A stretch of 13,237 bases of DNA from Deltaproteobacteria bacterium RBG_13_49_15. Lineage in GTDB: Bacteria; Desulfobacterota; Desulfobacteria; Desulfobacterales; UBA2156. This document shows positions 6,743 through 13,237 of this stretch, piece by piece; the first letter of the stretch is position 1; every line of letters begins with the position of its first letter. The stretch spans positions 1 to 13,237 of the forward strand of contig MGQD01000103.1 in assembly GCA_001797695.1 (NCBI GenBank). The letters are read 5' to 3'. The translations under genes were made by a program, and so were the position numbers. Under the pieces are notes generated by a model, which did no database searches, was not told where the DNA came from, and saw only the letters and a program-made list of their open reading frames with translations.

Positions 6743-7702
6743 ATGCGGCAACAGATTATAGGCGCCGGGCAAAGGGCTCTTCTTGGCGCCTCCTTTTTAG
6801 CAATCGCCGTTTTAATTCTGCTGGTGGTCCTCTCTTTATTCCGTGTGCATCGCATCCTGCAAAGGTCCGATAGCCGGAAAATCGATCCGTCTGCTTACAA
6901 ACTTGCAAACCAACACGTGGCAAGTTCCATCCCGCCTTTTGAAATTTATCCGGATGAAGAAGTTCCCATTAAAGGCCGACTTCCGGAAGGGGATATCCTT
7001 TTTCCTGAAAAAATACCAAAGGTGGCCATCCTTATCGATGATCTGGGGTACGACAAAACCCAGGCGGAAAAATTTCTCAATATGGGAGCGTGTTTTACCT
7101 TTTCAATCCTTCCCCACAGCCCGTATCAGCAGGAAATCGCCTACGCCGCCCAGGAAAGAGGATATGATGTCATTCTTCATCTTCCCATGGAGCCGAGGGA
7201 ATTTCCGAAGATTGATCCGGGCCCTGGAGCCCTGCTTCTATCCCTCCCCGACAGCGATTTTATTCGACAATTGAACATTGATCTTGATGCGGTCTCATTT
7301 ATTAAAGGGGTGAACAACCACATGGGGTCCCGTATGACTGCGGATTTGGGACACATGGTGTTGCTTTTAAAGGAGCTGCAACGACGAAACCTTTTTTTCG
7401 TCGACAGCTTGACGACAGCGAAAAGCCGGGTGGGGGATGCCGCCCGCATATTAGGTATTCCCTATTACCACAGGGATGTTTTCCTGGATCACATTCCGAC
7501 ACGGGATTTCATTTCAAAACAAATCAACCTGCTGATCAGCAGGGCCCTTAGACACGGCACGGCTATCGGAATCGCCCATCCTCACGACCTGACGTTCGAA
7601 GTGCTGCGGGAAGCGATTTATAACTTAAGGGAAAAGGTTGAACTGGCGCCGGTCTCGGCTATTGCCGGAAACTCCATCTTCTTTTCAAACCCAGTCCACT
7701 GA
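6743..7702 (+). CDS. yibQ: Divergent polysaccharide deacetylase family protein (YibQ/DUF610 type)
   Basis: I chose the ATG at 6743, one base after the ctpA stop, giving 319 residues. The frame is open from 6641, but that start would overlap ctpA by 100 bp. A membrane anchor or signal lies at about residues 12-33, followed by a linker, then the divergent deacetylase domain from about 92 to the end. Conserved blocks are A-I-L-I-D-D-L-G-Y (93-103), F-S-I-L-P, H-L-P-M-E-P (146-151), G-V-N-N-H-M-G-S (189-196), F-V-D-S-x-T (219-224), R-D-V-F-L-D (244-249) and I-A-H-P-H (277-281). The fold is related to NodB-type deacetylases, but activity and substrate are not established for this branch. In E. coli yibQ lies next to envC, so placement downstream of an EnvC-like gene and ctpA supports a peptidoglycan role in the periplasm. 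It is the last gene of the operon. Confidence 0.9.
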   Translation: MRQQIIGAGQRALLGASFLAIAVLILLVVLSLFRVHRILQRSDSRKIDPSAYKLANQHVASSIPPFEIYPDEEVPIKGRLPEGDILFPEKIPKVAILIDDLGYDKTQAEKFLNMGACFTFSILPHSPYQQEIAYAAQERGYDVILHLPMEPREFPKIDPGPGALLLSLPDSDFIRQLNIDLDAVSFIKGVNNHMGSRMTADLGHMVLLLKELQRRNLFFVDSLTTAKSRVGDAARILGIPYYHRDVFLDHIPTRDFISKQINLLISRALRHGTAIGIAHPHDLTFEVLREAIYNLREKVELAPVSAIAGNSIFFSNPVH

Positions 7703-7726
7703 CTATCGGGCGCCACCTCTTTTTTT

Positions 7727-7761
7727 TTGACAAATCTTGAGTAATTTTATATTTATAAAAT
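7727..7761 (+). promoter_or_regulatory. Promoter-like region with AT palindrome upstream of the TPR gene
   Basis: A perfect -35 hexamer TTGACA lies at 7727-7732, at the end of a nine-T run (7720-7728). The best -10 match, TATAAA at 7754-7759, is 21 bp away, which is longer than usual; TATTTA at 7750-7755 has 17-bp spacing but is a poorer match. The -10 area lies within a perfect 8-bp inverted repeat, ATTTTATA-TT-TATAAAAT (7744-7761), which could be an operator. This suggests that the TPR gene is transcribed separately from the envelope operon. Confidence 0.4.
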
Positions 7762-7819
7762 CATAAAATGATACTCCGGTCGTTCTTTCCAACCCCCTCA
7801 ATGTACAGAGGAAACCACC

Positions 7820-9787
7820 ATGAAAATGAAACCCGCAATAAATAACCTCCTTACTTTATTTCTTTCACTTCTTCTGATTGGTGCAGCCGTCCATCCCCTT
7901 TTTGCTTTTGAAAAACCAGTCTCTTCCATGGATCTGGTCGTTAAAATCAACCGTCTCGATTATTCTCTAAATCTAATCGATTCCCTTTTCAGAAGCGCCG
8001 ATCCTGATGGCGGCGCTTCTCCCACCGCGGTATTGAAAGGGATGATCCAGGGAACGGACTGGGTTGACTTTTCACGCCTGATCATCATCGGAATCGATAT
8101 TGCGGAACCTCAACCGATCATGGTCGCCCTGGTCCCGTTTATCAAACCGAATGAGAATTTTAAAAAGGCTTACAAGGCCTCAGCCGGTCCGGATTATTAT
8201 ATCCTCCCGCTCCCGCCTGGACAGGTGCACGCCATCGATCCGTTCAAAGGCGCCATGGCAAACCTATCCAAATCAAAATCGAAGCCCGCTATCTCGGTTG
8301 AAATCGCTCTTGGCAACCTTATTCAAAAATCGGGCCCCAAGATCCGGCAGGCTCTTTCTCAAATGGGAAACCTCACCGCGGCAGCCGAGCCTGAAAAAAT
8401 CCCGTTCTCTTCCATGGAGGTTCGGGAGATGCTTGAAAAAATGCTCGATAAGGCCTCGCAGATTAAAACCCTTTCCGTCAATGTGGATCTTAATAAGGCC
8501 GAACTGGCATACGAAGTCATTGCCAACGCCCGCGATGGAAGCGAGCTGGCCCAGCTTTTTGTAAAGGAAACCCGCCCCGGGTACCTGAACCATTACAACC
8601 CCCGTTTTCAGATGAACTTTCGGTCAAGATGTTTTGATGCCGAAAAAATACTTTCTCTGATTGGAGAAATTTTTGGGAAGGTATATGAAGGGATCGGTGT
8701 GGATCTGAACCAACTGGTCCGGATCGGCAGCAAATTCTCCGGTGAAATGGCCGGAGGGATGTCGTTTGGCCAAAGCGGATGGATATTTGAAATGATCCAT
8801 GTCCTGAAGGAAGGATATCGCGGACAGGATTTTATTGAATCCGAATATATCCCCTGGATCCTTGAATTCGGACGGAATATGCAGTCGGCCATGGAAACGC
8901 AAACCGGCAAAAAGCCGGATCCGTTTTTTGTGCGGACCAAAGACAGCACGGTTGACGGATTTCGGGTGATCGGAGTTAAAACCCAGATTCCCGTTCTCAC
9001 CGGAACGGCGGATATTCCTACCCCTAAGCTCCTGAAATCCATGATGGCATATGAATTTCGAGCGACTGCCATAGACAACCTTGTACTCACCGCATCGACG
9101 GACGATCGACTGGCATCACTTATTAAAACCGCGAAAGGGCTCAAAAAGGAAGCTTCCAGAGGACCGTTGATGAAGATGGATTATGACATGGCAAGTTATA
9201 TTAATGTTATCAAAGAGATGATCCCCGGATTTCCTGGTGAGGAGCATCCTGTTCCACCGCTAGGAAAAATCACCATGGTGATCGATGCCGATAAAGGGAG
9301 AAGCCGCCTCCGATCATCCATGAAAACCGAGGATGCCTACACTCTCATCACCTATCTGAAAGGGATATCCATTGCGGAAATTCAGGGGAAAAAAGGAATT
9401 CAACCAGCCGAAAAGACGGCGGTTGAAGACAAGGAAACAATTCGCATAATGGAAAAGGGGACCCTTTCTTCTCTCAGGGGAGACTTCAAGGGAGCTGCGG
9501 TCAGCTTTGAAACGGTCATCGAAAAGGATCCAAAAAACAGCGATGCCCATTTTTACAGGGGGCTGGCGTATCAAGAGATGGAGAATCTCCCGCAGGCGAT
9601 CTCTTCATTGAACCGGGCCATCGAACTGAATCCCGAAAAAGGCGTCTATTATTATGGCCGCGGCAGAGCCAACCTTGTGTCCGGGGAAAAAGAAAAGGCG
9701 ATATCGGATTTTAAGCAAGCAGCCGTGCTTGGGAACGAAGATGCCCGTCGATATTTAAAAGAGACGGCCAAGGTCAGGTGGGAATGA
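7820..9787 (+). CDS. Exported protein of unknown function with C-terminal TPR repeats
   Basis: I do not recognise the main part of this 655-residue protein. A Shine-Dalgarno-like AGAGGA (7807-7812) precedes the start by 7 nt. Residues 1-29 form a signal peptide (basic start, L-rich core, likely cleavage after P-L-F-A), so the protein should be periplasmic or envelope-bound; no lipobox Cys is seen. Residues of about 30-520 alternate short hydrophobic strands and amphipathic helices, with no catalytic motif I can name. From about 540 to 645 there are three TPR units. The clearest is D-A-H-F-Y-R-G-L-A-Y-Q-E-M followed by A-I-S-S-L-N-R-A-I-E-L-N-P, then Y-Y-Y-G-R-G-R-A-N with A-I-S-D-F-K-Q-A. TPRs usually mediate protein-protein contacts. 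The gene sits 117 bp after yibQ and its 3' end overlaps the opposing hydrolase gene by 14 bp. Confidence 0.85.
   Translation: MKMKPAINNLLTLFLSLLLIGAAVHPLFAFEKPVSSMDLVVKINRLDYSLNLIDSLFRSADPDGGASPTAVLKGMIQGTDWVDFSRLIIIGIDIAEPQPIMVALVPFIKPNENFKKAYKASAGPDYYILPLPPGQVHAIDPFKGAMANLSKSKSKPAISVEIALGNLIQKSGPKIRQALSQMGNLTAAAEPEKIPFSSMEVREMLEKMLDKASQIKTLSVNVDLNKAELAYEVIANARDGSELAQLFVKETRPGYLNHYNPRFQMNFRSRCFDAEKILSLIGEIFGKVYEGIGVDLNQLVRIGSKFSGEMAGGMSFGQSGWIFEMIHVLKEGYRGQDFIESEYIPWILEFGRNMQSAMETQTGKKPDPFFVRTKDSTVDGFRVIGVKTQIPVLTGTADIPTPKLLKSMMAYEFRATAIDNLVLTASTDDRLASLIKTAKGLKKEASRGPLMKMDYDMASYINVIKEMIPGFPGEEHPVPPLGKITMVIDADKGRSRLRSSMKTEDAYTLITYLKGISIAEIQGKKGIQPAEKTAVEDKETIRIMEKGTLSSLRGDFKGAAVSFETVIEKDPKNSDAHFYRGLAYQEMENLPQAISSLNRAIELNPEKGVYYYGRGRANLVSGEKEKAISDFKQAAVLGNEDARRYLKETAKVRWE
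7991..8020 (+). repeat. Perfect 10-bp inverted repeat inside the TPR gene
   Basis: AGAAGCGCCG (7991-8000) and CGGCGCTTCT (8011-8020) are exact reverse complements around a 10-nt loop. They fall on codons 58-67 of the coding sequence (R-S-A-D-P-D-G-G-A-S). No T-run follows, so it is not a terminator. A stable mRNA hairpin is predicted, and its function is unknown. Confidence 0.6.
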
Positions 9788-10589
9788 GATCGAACCGCCT
9801 TAGAAACCTTTCCACATCCTTCCAAAAAACCGACCAGTCTGGAGGGCAATCGTTATGGCCGGCATTGTACGTAATCAGTTCCTTAAGAGAGGCAAGCTCA
9901 TAAAGGATTTTTCCGTGCCGATAAGGAATGACCTCGTCATGACTGCCGTGAACGATGAGTACAGGTCCCTTGAATTTCCGGATGACGGCCAGATTGTCAA
10001 AAGGATCCCGGATCAGAAATGGAGGGAACAGATACCGTGCAGCGAAAGACCGAATGCTGATAAATGTCGACATGAGAATTAATGCCCGGACCGGTCGTTT
10101 TTCGGCCAATGCACAAGCAGCCCCTCCGCCGAGAGATCTTCCGAAGAGGATGATGCGATTCGGATCTACATCGGCTCTTCCGATCAGAAACTCAAATCCT
10201 TTATCAAAGACCTCAATGATGCTGCGTTGAGAAGGCGCCCCCTCCGATCGGCCGTACCCAGGATACTCGATTAAAAAAAGACCTACCCCCAGGTGGATGA
10301 ACGGTTTCAATTCCTGGGGCCAAAAATCGATCCGCTCGGCATTCCCATGGGCAAAAATGACGACAGGGACCTTCCGGGTCCCGGCCCCTTTCTCCGGAAG
10401 CATCAAATACGACTCCACCTTTCCGAAAGAAGCATTGATCCATACCCGCTCGATTCCTGCAGGAAGCGTCTCTGTTTCCGTGGAAGGTGCGGTCAGAAAG
10501 CGAGGAAAGATGACGCTTCGTTGGAGAAAAAAGAGCAAGCATGCATAGGAGGCATATAAGCCGAGAATCCATAAGCCTGTTTTCAACAT
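9774..10589 (-). CDS. Membrane-anchored alpha/beta hydrolase (BEM46/ABHD13-like)
   Basis: I chose the start at 10589 (271 aa). AAGGAG sits 5 nt upstream, and the protein then opens with an N-terminal membrane segment (about 4-23) followed by Q-R-S-V-I-F-P-R, typical of this group. The frame stays open to 10745, but those extra codons overlap nfo. The hydrolase fold shows the oxyanion-region H-G-N-A-E (81-85), E-Y-P-G-Y-G-R-S-E-G (109-117), the nucleophile elbow G-R-S-L-G-G-G (Ser about 152), the acid in H-G-S-H-D-E-V-I-P (Asp about 218) and the catalytic His in G-H-N-D (about 245). The triad is complete, so the protein is probably an active serine esterase, thioesterase or lipase-like enzyme facing the periplasm or membrane; the substrate cannot be read from sequence. 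It lies 76 bp downstream of nfo on the same strand, probably co-transcribed. Confidence 0.88.
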   Translation of the reverse strand: MLKTGLWILGLYASYACLLFFLQRSVIFPRFLTAPSTETETLPAGIERVWINASFGKVESYLMLPEKGAGTRKVPVVIFAHGNAERIDFWPQELKPFIHLGVGLFLIEYPGYGRSEGAPSQRSIIEVFDKGFEFLIGRADVDPNRIILFGRSLGGGAACALAEKRPVRALILMSTFISIRSFAARYLFPPFLIRDPFDNLAVIRKFKGPVLIVHGSHDEVIPYRHGKILYELASLKELITYNAGHNDCPPDWSVFWKDVERFLRRFDLIPT

Positions 10590-10594
10590 GACAG

Positions 10595-10600
10595 CTCCTT
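10595..10600 (-). promoter_or_regulatory. Ribosome binding site deciding the hydrolase start
   Basis: Read on the minus strand this is AAGGAG, 5 nt before the ATG at 10589. It supports that start over the in-frame ATGs at 10616 and 10745. Confidence 0.7.
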
Positions 10601-10665
10601 TTTTTGCCACGCCCATTTCCCTGGTTATGAAGGATCCGCTGCAACGCCTTAAAGTCCGCTGGAGT

Positions 10666-11577
10666 TTAGCTGTGCACCAGATTTCTAAGCCGATCCAGGT
10701 TGATCCGGTCATAATCGATCGCACCGGCAATTTTAGGGGTTTCAATGATCTTTGGGACCATTGAAAATCGGGGATCGTTCATAATGAATCCAAAGGCATC
10801 TGATCCGATTAACCCTTCTCCGATATGATCATGCCGGTCCACGCGACATCCAAGCCCTTTTTTAGCGTCGTTTAAATGAATCACATGAAGCCGGCTAAGT
10901 CCAATGGTAGTGCCGAAGGTTTCGACAGTATGTTCATATGCATCCCTTGTGCGGATGTCGTATCCGGCGGCAAATATATGGCAGGTGTCCAGACAAACCC
11001 CGATCCTCTCTTTATTCTTAACCCCGGCCATGATCTCGGCTAATTGCTCAAATGAATGTCCCAAACCGGAACCTTGCCCGGCTGTCGTTTCTAAAAGCAA
11101 TCGGGGGATTAAACCGGAAATGTTTCCTAAAATTTCGTTGATCCCCTCTGTTATCTTCCGGATTCCTTCCTTTTCTCCGGCCCCCATATGGGAGCCCGGG
11201 TGCAGAATCACGTACGGAATCTGAAGCATAGAAGACCGGATCATCTCCTGTTTTAGCGCATTTATAGACATCCGGTGTTTCTTTTTTTCAGCAGAGGCCA
11301 CATTGATCAGGTAGGCCGCGTGAGAGGCGATCCGTGTCAGGCCGGTTTCTGCTTTGGCTTTTTCAAAACCGTTGATTACCGCTTCGGTCGGTTCCTTCTC
11401 TTTCCAGGTTGCGGCATTTTTAGTAAATATCTGGAGTGTGTTGCATCCATAGGTTTTCGCCTTGTACAGGGCTTCTTCGAGACCCTCGGAAATGGAAAGA
11501 TGGGCGCCCAGTAAAAGAACCGGATTTGCGAGTACCCCGGCTGTTCCCCCGTGAACGCTATCCGGCGCAGCAGTCAT
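10666..11577 (-). CDS. nfo: Endonuclease IV (deoxyribonuclease IV, AP endonuclease)
   Basis: The 303-residue protein, against about 280-300 for the family, carries the complete trinuclear zinc site of endonuclease IV. The ligands are His86 (I-A-S-H-A-A-Y-L), His126 (I-L-H-P-G-S-H), Glu163 (L-L-E-T-T-A-G), Asp197 and His200 (C-L-D-T-C-H-I-F-A-A-G-Y-D), His234 (H-V-I-H-L-N-D-A-K), Asp247 and His249 (V-D-R-H-D-H-I-G-E-G) and Glu279 (I-I-E-T-P). The enzyme cuts the phosphodiester bond 5' to abasic sites and removes 3' blocking groups during base-excision repair in the cytoplasm. An AGGAG lies 4 nt before the ATG at 11577, which supports this start. About 20 residues precede the usual G-A-H-L-S beginning, a modest N-terminal extension. 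The gene is transcribed away from the NifA-like gene and towards the hydrolase gene. Confidence 0.95.
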   Translation of the reverse strand: MTAAPDSVHGGTAGVLANPVLLLGAHLSISEGLEEALYKAKTYGCNTLQIFTKNAATWKEKEPTEAVINGFEKAKAETGLTRIASHAAYLINVASAEKKKHRMSINALKQEMIRSSMLQIPYVILHPGSHMGAGEKEGIRKITEGINEILGNISGLIPRLLLETTAGQGSGLGHSFEQLAEIMAGVKNKERIGVCLDTCHIFAAGYDIRTRDAYEHTVETFGTTIGLSRLHVIHLNDAKKGLGCRVDRHDHIGEGLIGSDAFGFIMNDPRFSMVPKIIETPKIAGAIDYDRINLDRLRNLVHS

Positions 11578-11640
11578 AGAGCTCCTTTCCTTAGTTGCCG
11601 GGCAGTCGTTGCCAAAAAAGCGATTGTGCCAAACAAATCG

Positions 11641-11668
11641 ATTGCCATTTATTACATTTTTGTATTAT
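11641..11668 (+). promoter_or_regulatory. Weak sigma-70-like promoter candidate for the NifA-like gene
   Basis: In the 113-bp divergent gap, ATTGCC (11641-11646) and TATTAT (11663-11668) are spaced 16 bp apart. This is followed by AAGGAAG (11674-11680), 10 nt before the ATG. The -35 match is poor. No sigma-54 -24/-12 element with correct GG/GC spacing was found on either strand of the gap. Confidence 0.25.
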
Positions 11669-11690
11669 TCATAAAGGAAGCGTTATTCCC

Positions 11691-13237
11691 ATGTGTATTT
11701 ATCCATGGATGGAATTTATCCTCAAACATCTCAATAACCGGTTGGCGCCCATGGAACGGATTCAGGAAATCACTTTGCTTTATGAGATCAGCCAGGCCTT
11801 GCACGGACAATTGGATCTTCGACGGGCACTATATAAAGTTTTGGAAATTTTGTCCAATTCAATGAACATGGTCAGGGGGACGGTATCCATTCTGGATCCG
11901 CTCCGGGACGTCATCAGTATTGAAGTGGCCCATGGCCTTTCAAAGTCGGCCATAGAGCGTGGAAAATACAAACCAGGGGAAGGAATTATAGGGCGCGTCA
12001 TTCAGAACGGAAAATCCTTTGTGATTCCAAAAATCAGCGAAGAACCCCAGTTTTTGGATCGGACCGCATCACGAAAATCTCTTCATAAGAACGAACTGTC
12101 GTTTATCTGTGTCCCCATCAAGAAGGGAAACCAGGTCATCGGCGCCCTCAGCGTGGATCGTCCCTATGATCCCGAATATTCATTGAAAGACGGGCAGAAG
12201 CTTCTCTCGGTTGTGGCCACCATGATCGCCCAGCATGTCATCAACCTGGAAACGATCCGGCTCGAAAAAGACCAACTCAGGGAAGAAAATCGTCGTCTCA
12301 GAAGTGAACTCACAGATCGATACCGTTTCACTAACATCGTGGGAAACAGCAACAAAATGAGGGAAGTTTTTCAGATGATCTCCCACGTTTCCCAGAGCAA
12401 CGCCACAGTTTTAATCAGAGGAGAAAGCGGCACCGGAAAAGAGCTCGTCGCCAATTCCATCCATTACAACAGCCTCCGGGGGAAAAACCCCTTCATCAAA
12501 GTCAACTGTGTCGCGCTTCCCGTAAACCTGATCGAAAGCGAGCTTTTCGGCCACGAAAAAGGAGCTTTCACCGGAGCCGTACGGCAGAAAATGGGAAAAT
12601 TCGAACTGGCCGACAAAGGAACCATATTTTTAGATGAAATCGGATCTATCGGCATTGATGTTCAGGTCAAACTGCTCCGGGCGCTGCAGGAAAAAGAATT
12701 CGAGCGGGTCGGCGGCCAGAGAACCATCAAGGCCGATGTCCGCATCATTGCCGCGACCAATAAAGACCTTGAGCAGGCCGTGGGGGACGAAACCTTTCGA
12801 GGAGATCTTTACTACCGTCTGAACGTGTTTCCCATTTACCTGCCGCCGCTCCGGGAGCGTAAGACAGATGTCCTTCTTTTGGCCGATCATTTTTTGGAAA
12901 AATATGCCAGAGAAAATCAAAAGGAGATCCGCCGCTTTTCAACCCCCGCCATTGATATGCTCATGCAATACCACTGGCCCGGAAATGTGAGAGAACTTGA
13001 AAACTGCATTGAGAGGGCGGTGCTCCTCTGCGAAGAACGGGTGATTCACAGTTATCACCTCCCGCCGACGCTGCAGACGGGCATCGAATCCGATACGCTT
13101 CCCTCCCTTGGCCTGGAAGAAGCAGTAGAAAACATGGAACGGGAAATGCTGATCGATGCATTGAAGAACACCCGTGGAAACATCACCCAGGCCGCCGGGA
13201 TCCTCAAAACAACGGTCCGGAAATTCGCCTACAAGGC
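11691..13237 (+). CDS. NifA-like sigma-54-dependent transcriptional activator (GAF, AAA+, HTH), 3' end beyond window
   Basis: The frame is open from ATG 11691 to the window edge (515 complete codons, no stop). An alternative start is Met21 at 11751, which begins MERIQEITLLYEISQAL, a typical NifA-class N-terminus. A GAF domain spans about 30-185, with G-E-G-I-I-G-R-V and V-P-I-K-K-G-N-Q-V-I-G. A short coiled linker (190-210) follows. The sigma-54 AAA+ domain spans about 214-440: Walker A G-E-S-G-T-G-K (244-250), the GAFTGA loop contacting sigma-54 (291-296), Walker B T-I-F-L-D-E-I-G (311-318), and W-P-G-N-V-R-E-L-E-N. A Fis-type HTH begins near 485 (G-N-I-T-Q-A-A-G-I-L) and is cut off. The GAF and AAA+ parts resemble NifA, the nitrogen-fixation activator, but no nif gene is in view. 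The HTH lacks the M-T-P-R-Q motif of classical NifA, so the target is uncertain. I see no CxxxxC oxygen-sensing pair in the linker. Confidence 0.88.
   Translation, partial: MCIYPWMEFILKHLNNRLAPMERIQEITLLYEISQALHGQLDLRRALYKVLEILSNSMNMVRGTVSILDPLRDVISIEVAHGLSKSAIERGKYKPGEGIIGRVIQNGKSFVIPKISEEPQFLDRTASRKSLHKNELSFICVPIKKGNQVIGALSVDRPYDPEYSLKDGQKLLSVVATMIAQHVINLETIRLEKDQLREENRRLRSELTDRYRFTNIVGNSNKMREVFQMISHVSQSNATVLIRGESGTGKELVANSIHYNSLRGKNPFIKVNCVALPVNLIESELFGHEKGAFTGAVRQKMGKFELADKGTIFLDEIGSIGIDVQVKLLRALQEKEFERVGGQRTIKADVRIIAATNKDLEQAVGDETFRGDLYYRLNVFPIYLPPLRERKTDVLLLADHFLEKYARENQKEIRRFSTPAIDMLMQYHWPGNVRELENCIERAVLLCEERVIHSYHLPPTLQTGIESDTLPSLGLEEAVENMEREMLIDALKNTRGNITQAAGILKTTVRKFAYK

Noticed and set aside
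6843..7274. 143-residue plus-strand frame inside yibQ
   Set aside because: It lies in another frame of a gene with clear conserved motifs, is basic and low in family-like features, and is best explained as a shadow.
7693..7728. Terminator after yibQ based on the nine-T run
   Set aside because: Only a 4-bp stem (AGTC/GACT) and a loopless GGCGCC lie before the T-run; there is no convincing hairpin next to it.
8608..9144. 178-residue minus-strand open frame inside the TPR gene
   Set aside because: It is opposite a longer, signal-peptide-bearing frame and its composition (Ser/Ile/Pro/Arg-rich) is typical of a shadow frame; no ribosome binding site or recognisable domain.
10590..10745. N-terminal extension of the alpha/beta hydrolase into nfo
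   Set aside because: The extra residues are the antisense-free other frame of nfo and lack family similarity; AAGGAG precedes the internal ATG at 10589.
11595..11647. Sigma-54 -24/-12 promoter in the nfo/NifA-like gap
   Set aside because: TGGCAC on the minus strand (read from 11632) lacks GC at the -12 position; other GG/GC pairs have the wrong spacing.
1..13237. Mobile element, CRISPR array, tRNA or rRNA
   Set aside because: No transposase or integrase, regular direct repeat array, cloverleaf or rRNA-like sequence was seen on either strand.

Overview
The window looks like chromosomal DNA of a Gram-negative bacterium, most likely a Desulfobacterota (former Deltaproteobacteria) anaerobe. This is an inference from protein style, gene order, and the presence of an outer-membrane TolC-family protein together with a NifA-like sigma-54 activator. 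No rRNA, tRNA, CRISPR array, insertion sequence or phage gene is visible. Base composition and codon use look even throughout, with no sign of a recently acquired island.

Layout. (1) Bases 1-155 hold the 3' end of a queD-like gene on the plus strand. It converges, 15 bp away, on pyrE (minus strand, 171 to about 752). (2) Bases 798-1075 are a non-coding stretch between the divergent pyrE and TolC genes. It contains a long imperfect inverted repeat, two smaller hairpins, a 27-codon mini-ORF and a possible pyrE promoter. (3) Bases 1076-7702 hold six tightly packed plus-strand genes: a TolC-family outer membrane protein, ftsE, ftsX, an EnvC-like murein hydrolase activator, a CtpA-type S41 protease and a YibQ-type divergent polysaccharide deacetylase. 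Start and stop codons overlap or lie within 11 bp at every junction, so this reads as one translationally coupled operon. (4) Bases 7820-9787 hold a single exported protein of unknown function with C-terminal TPRs, behind its own promoter-like region. (5) Bases 9774-11577 hold a minus-strand pair, nfo (endonuclease IV) followed by a membrane-anchored alpha/beta hydrolase. The hydrolase's 3' end overlaps the 3' end of the TPR gene by 14 bp. (6) From 11691 to the window end runs a divergent NifA-like GAF/AAA+/HTH regulator, cut off inside its DNA-binding domain.

How the genes work together. The central operon is a cell-envelope and division module. In E. coli, FtsEX is an ABC-type mechanotransmitter that activates the non-catalytic LytM factor EnvC, which in turn switches on septal amidases. 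Here ftsE, ftsX and an EnvC-like gene with a degenerate LytM site are adjacent, followed by a periplasmic processing protease and a YibQ-type deacetylase; envC-yibQ adjacency is also known from E. coli. The unusual element is the TolC-family outer membrane protein translationally coupled in front of ftsE. This raises the possibility of a trans-envelope FtsEX assembly, which is inference. The flanking genes are housekeeping functions (queuosine precursor, pyrimidine synthesis, base-excision repair) and appear unrelated to the envelope operon.
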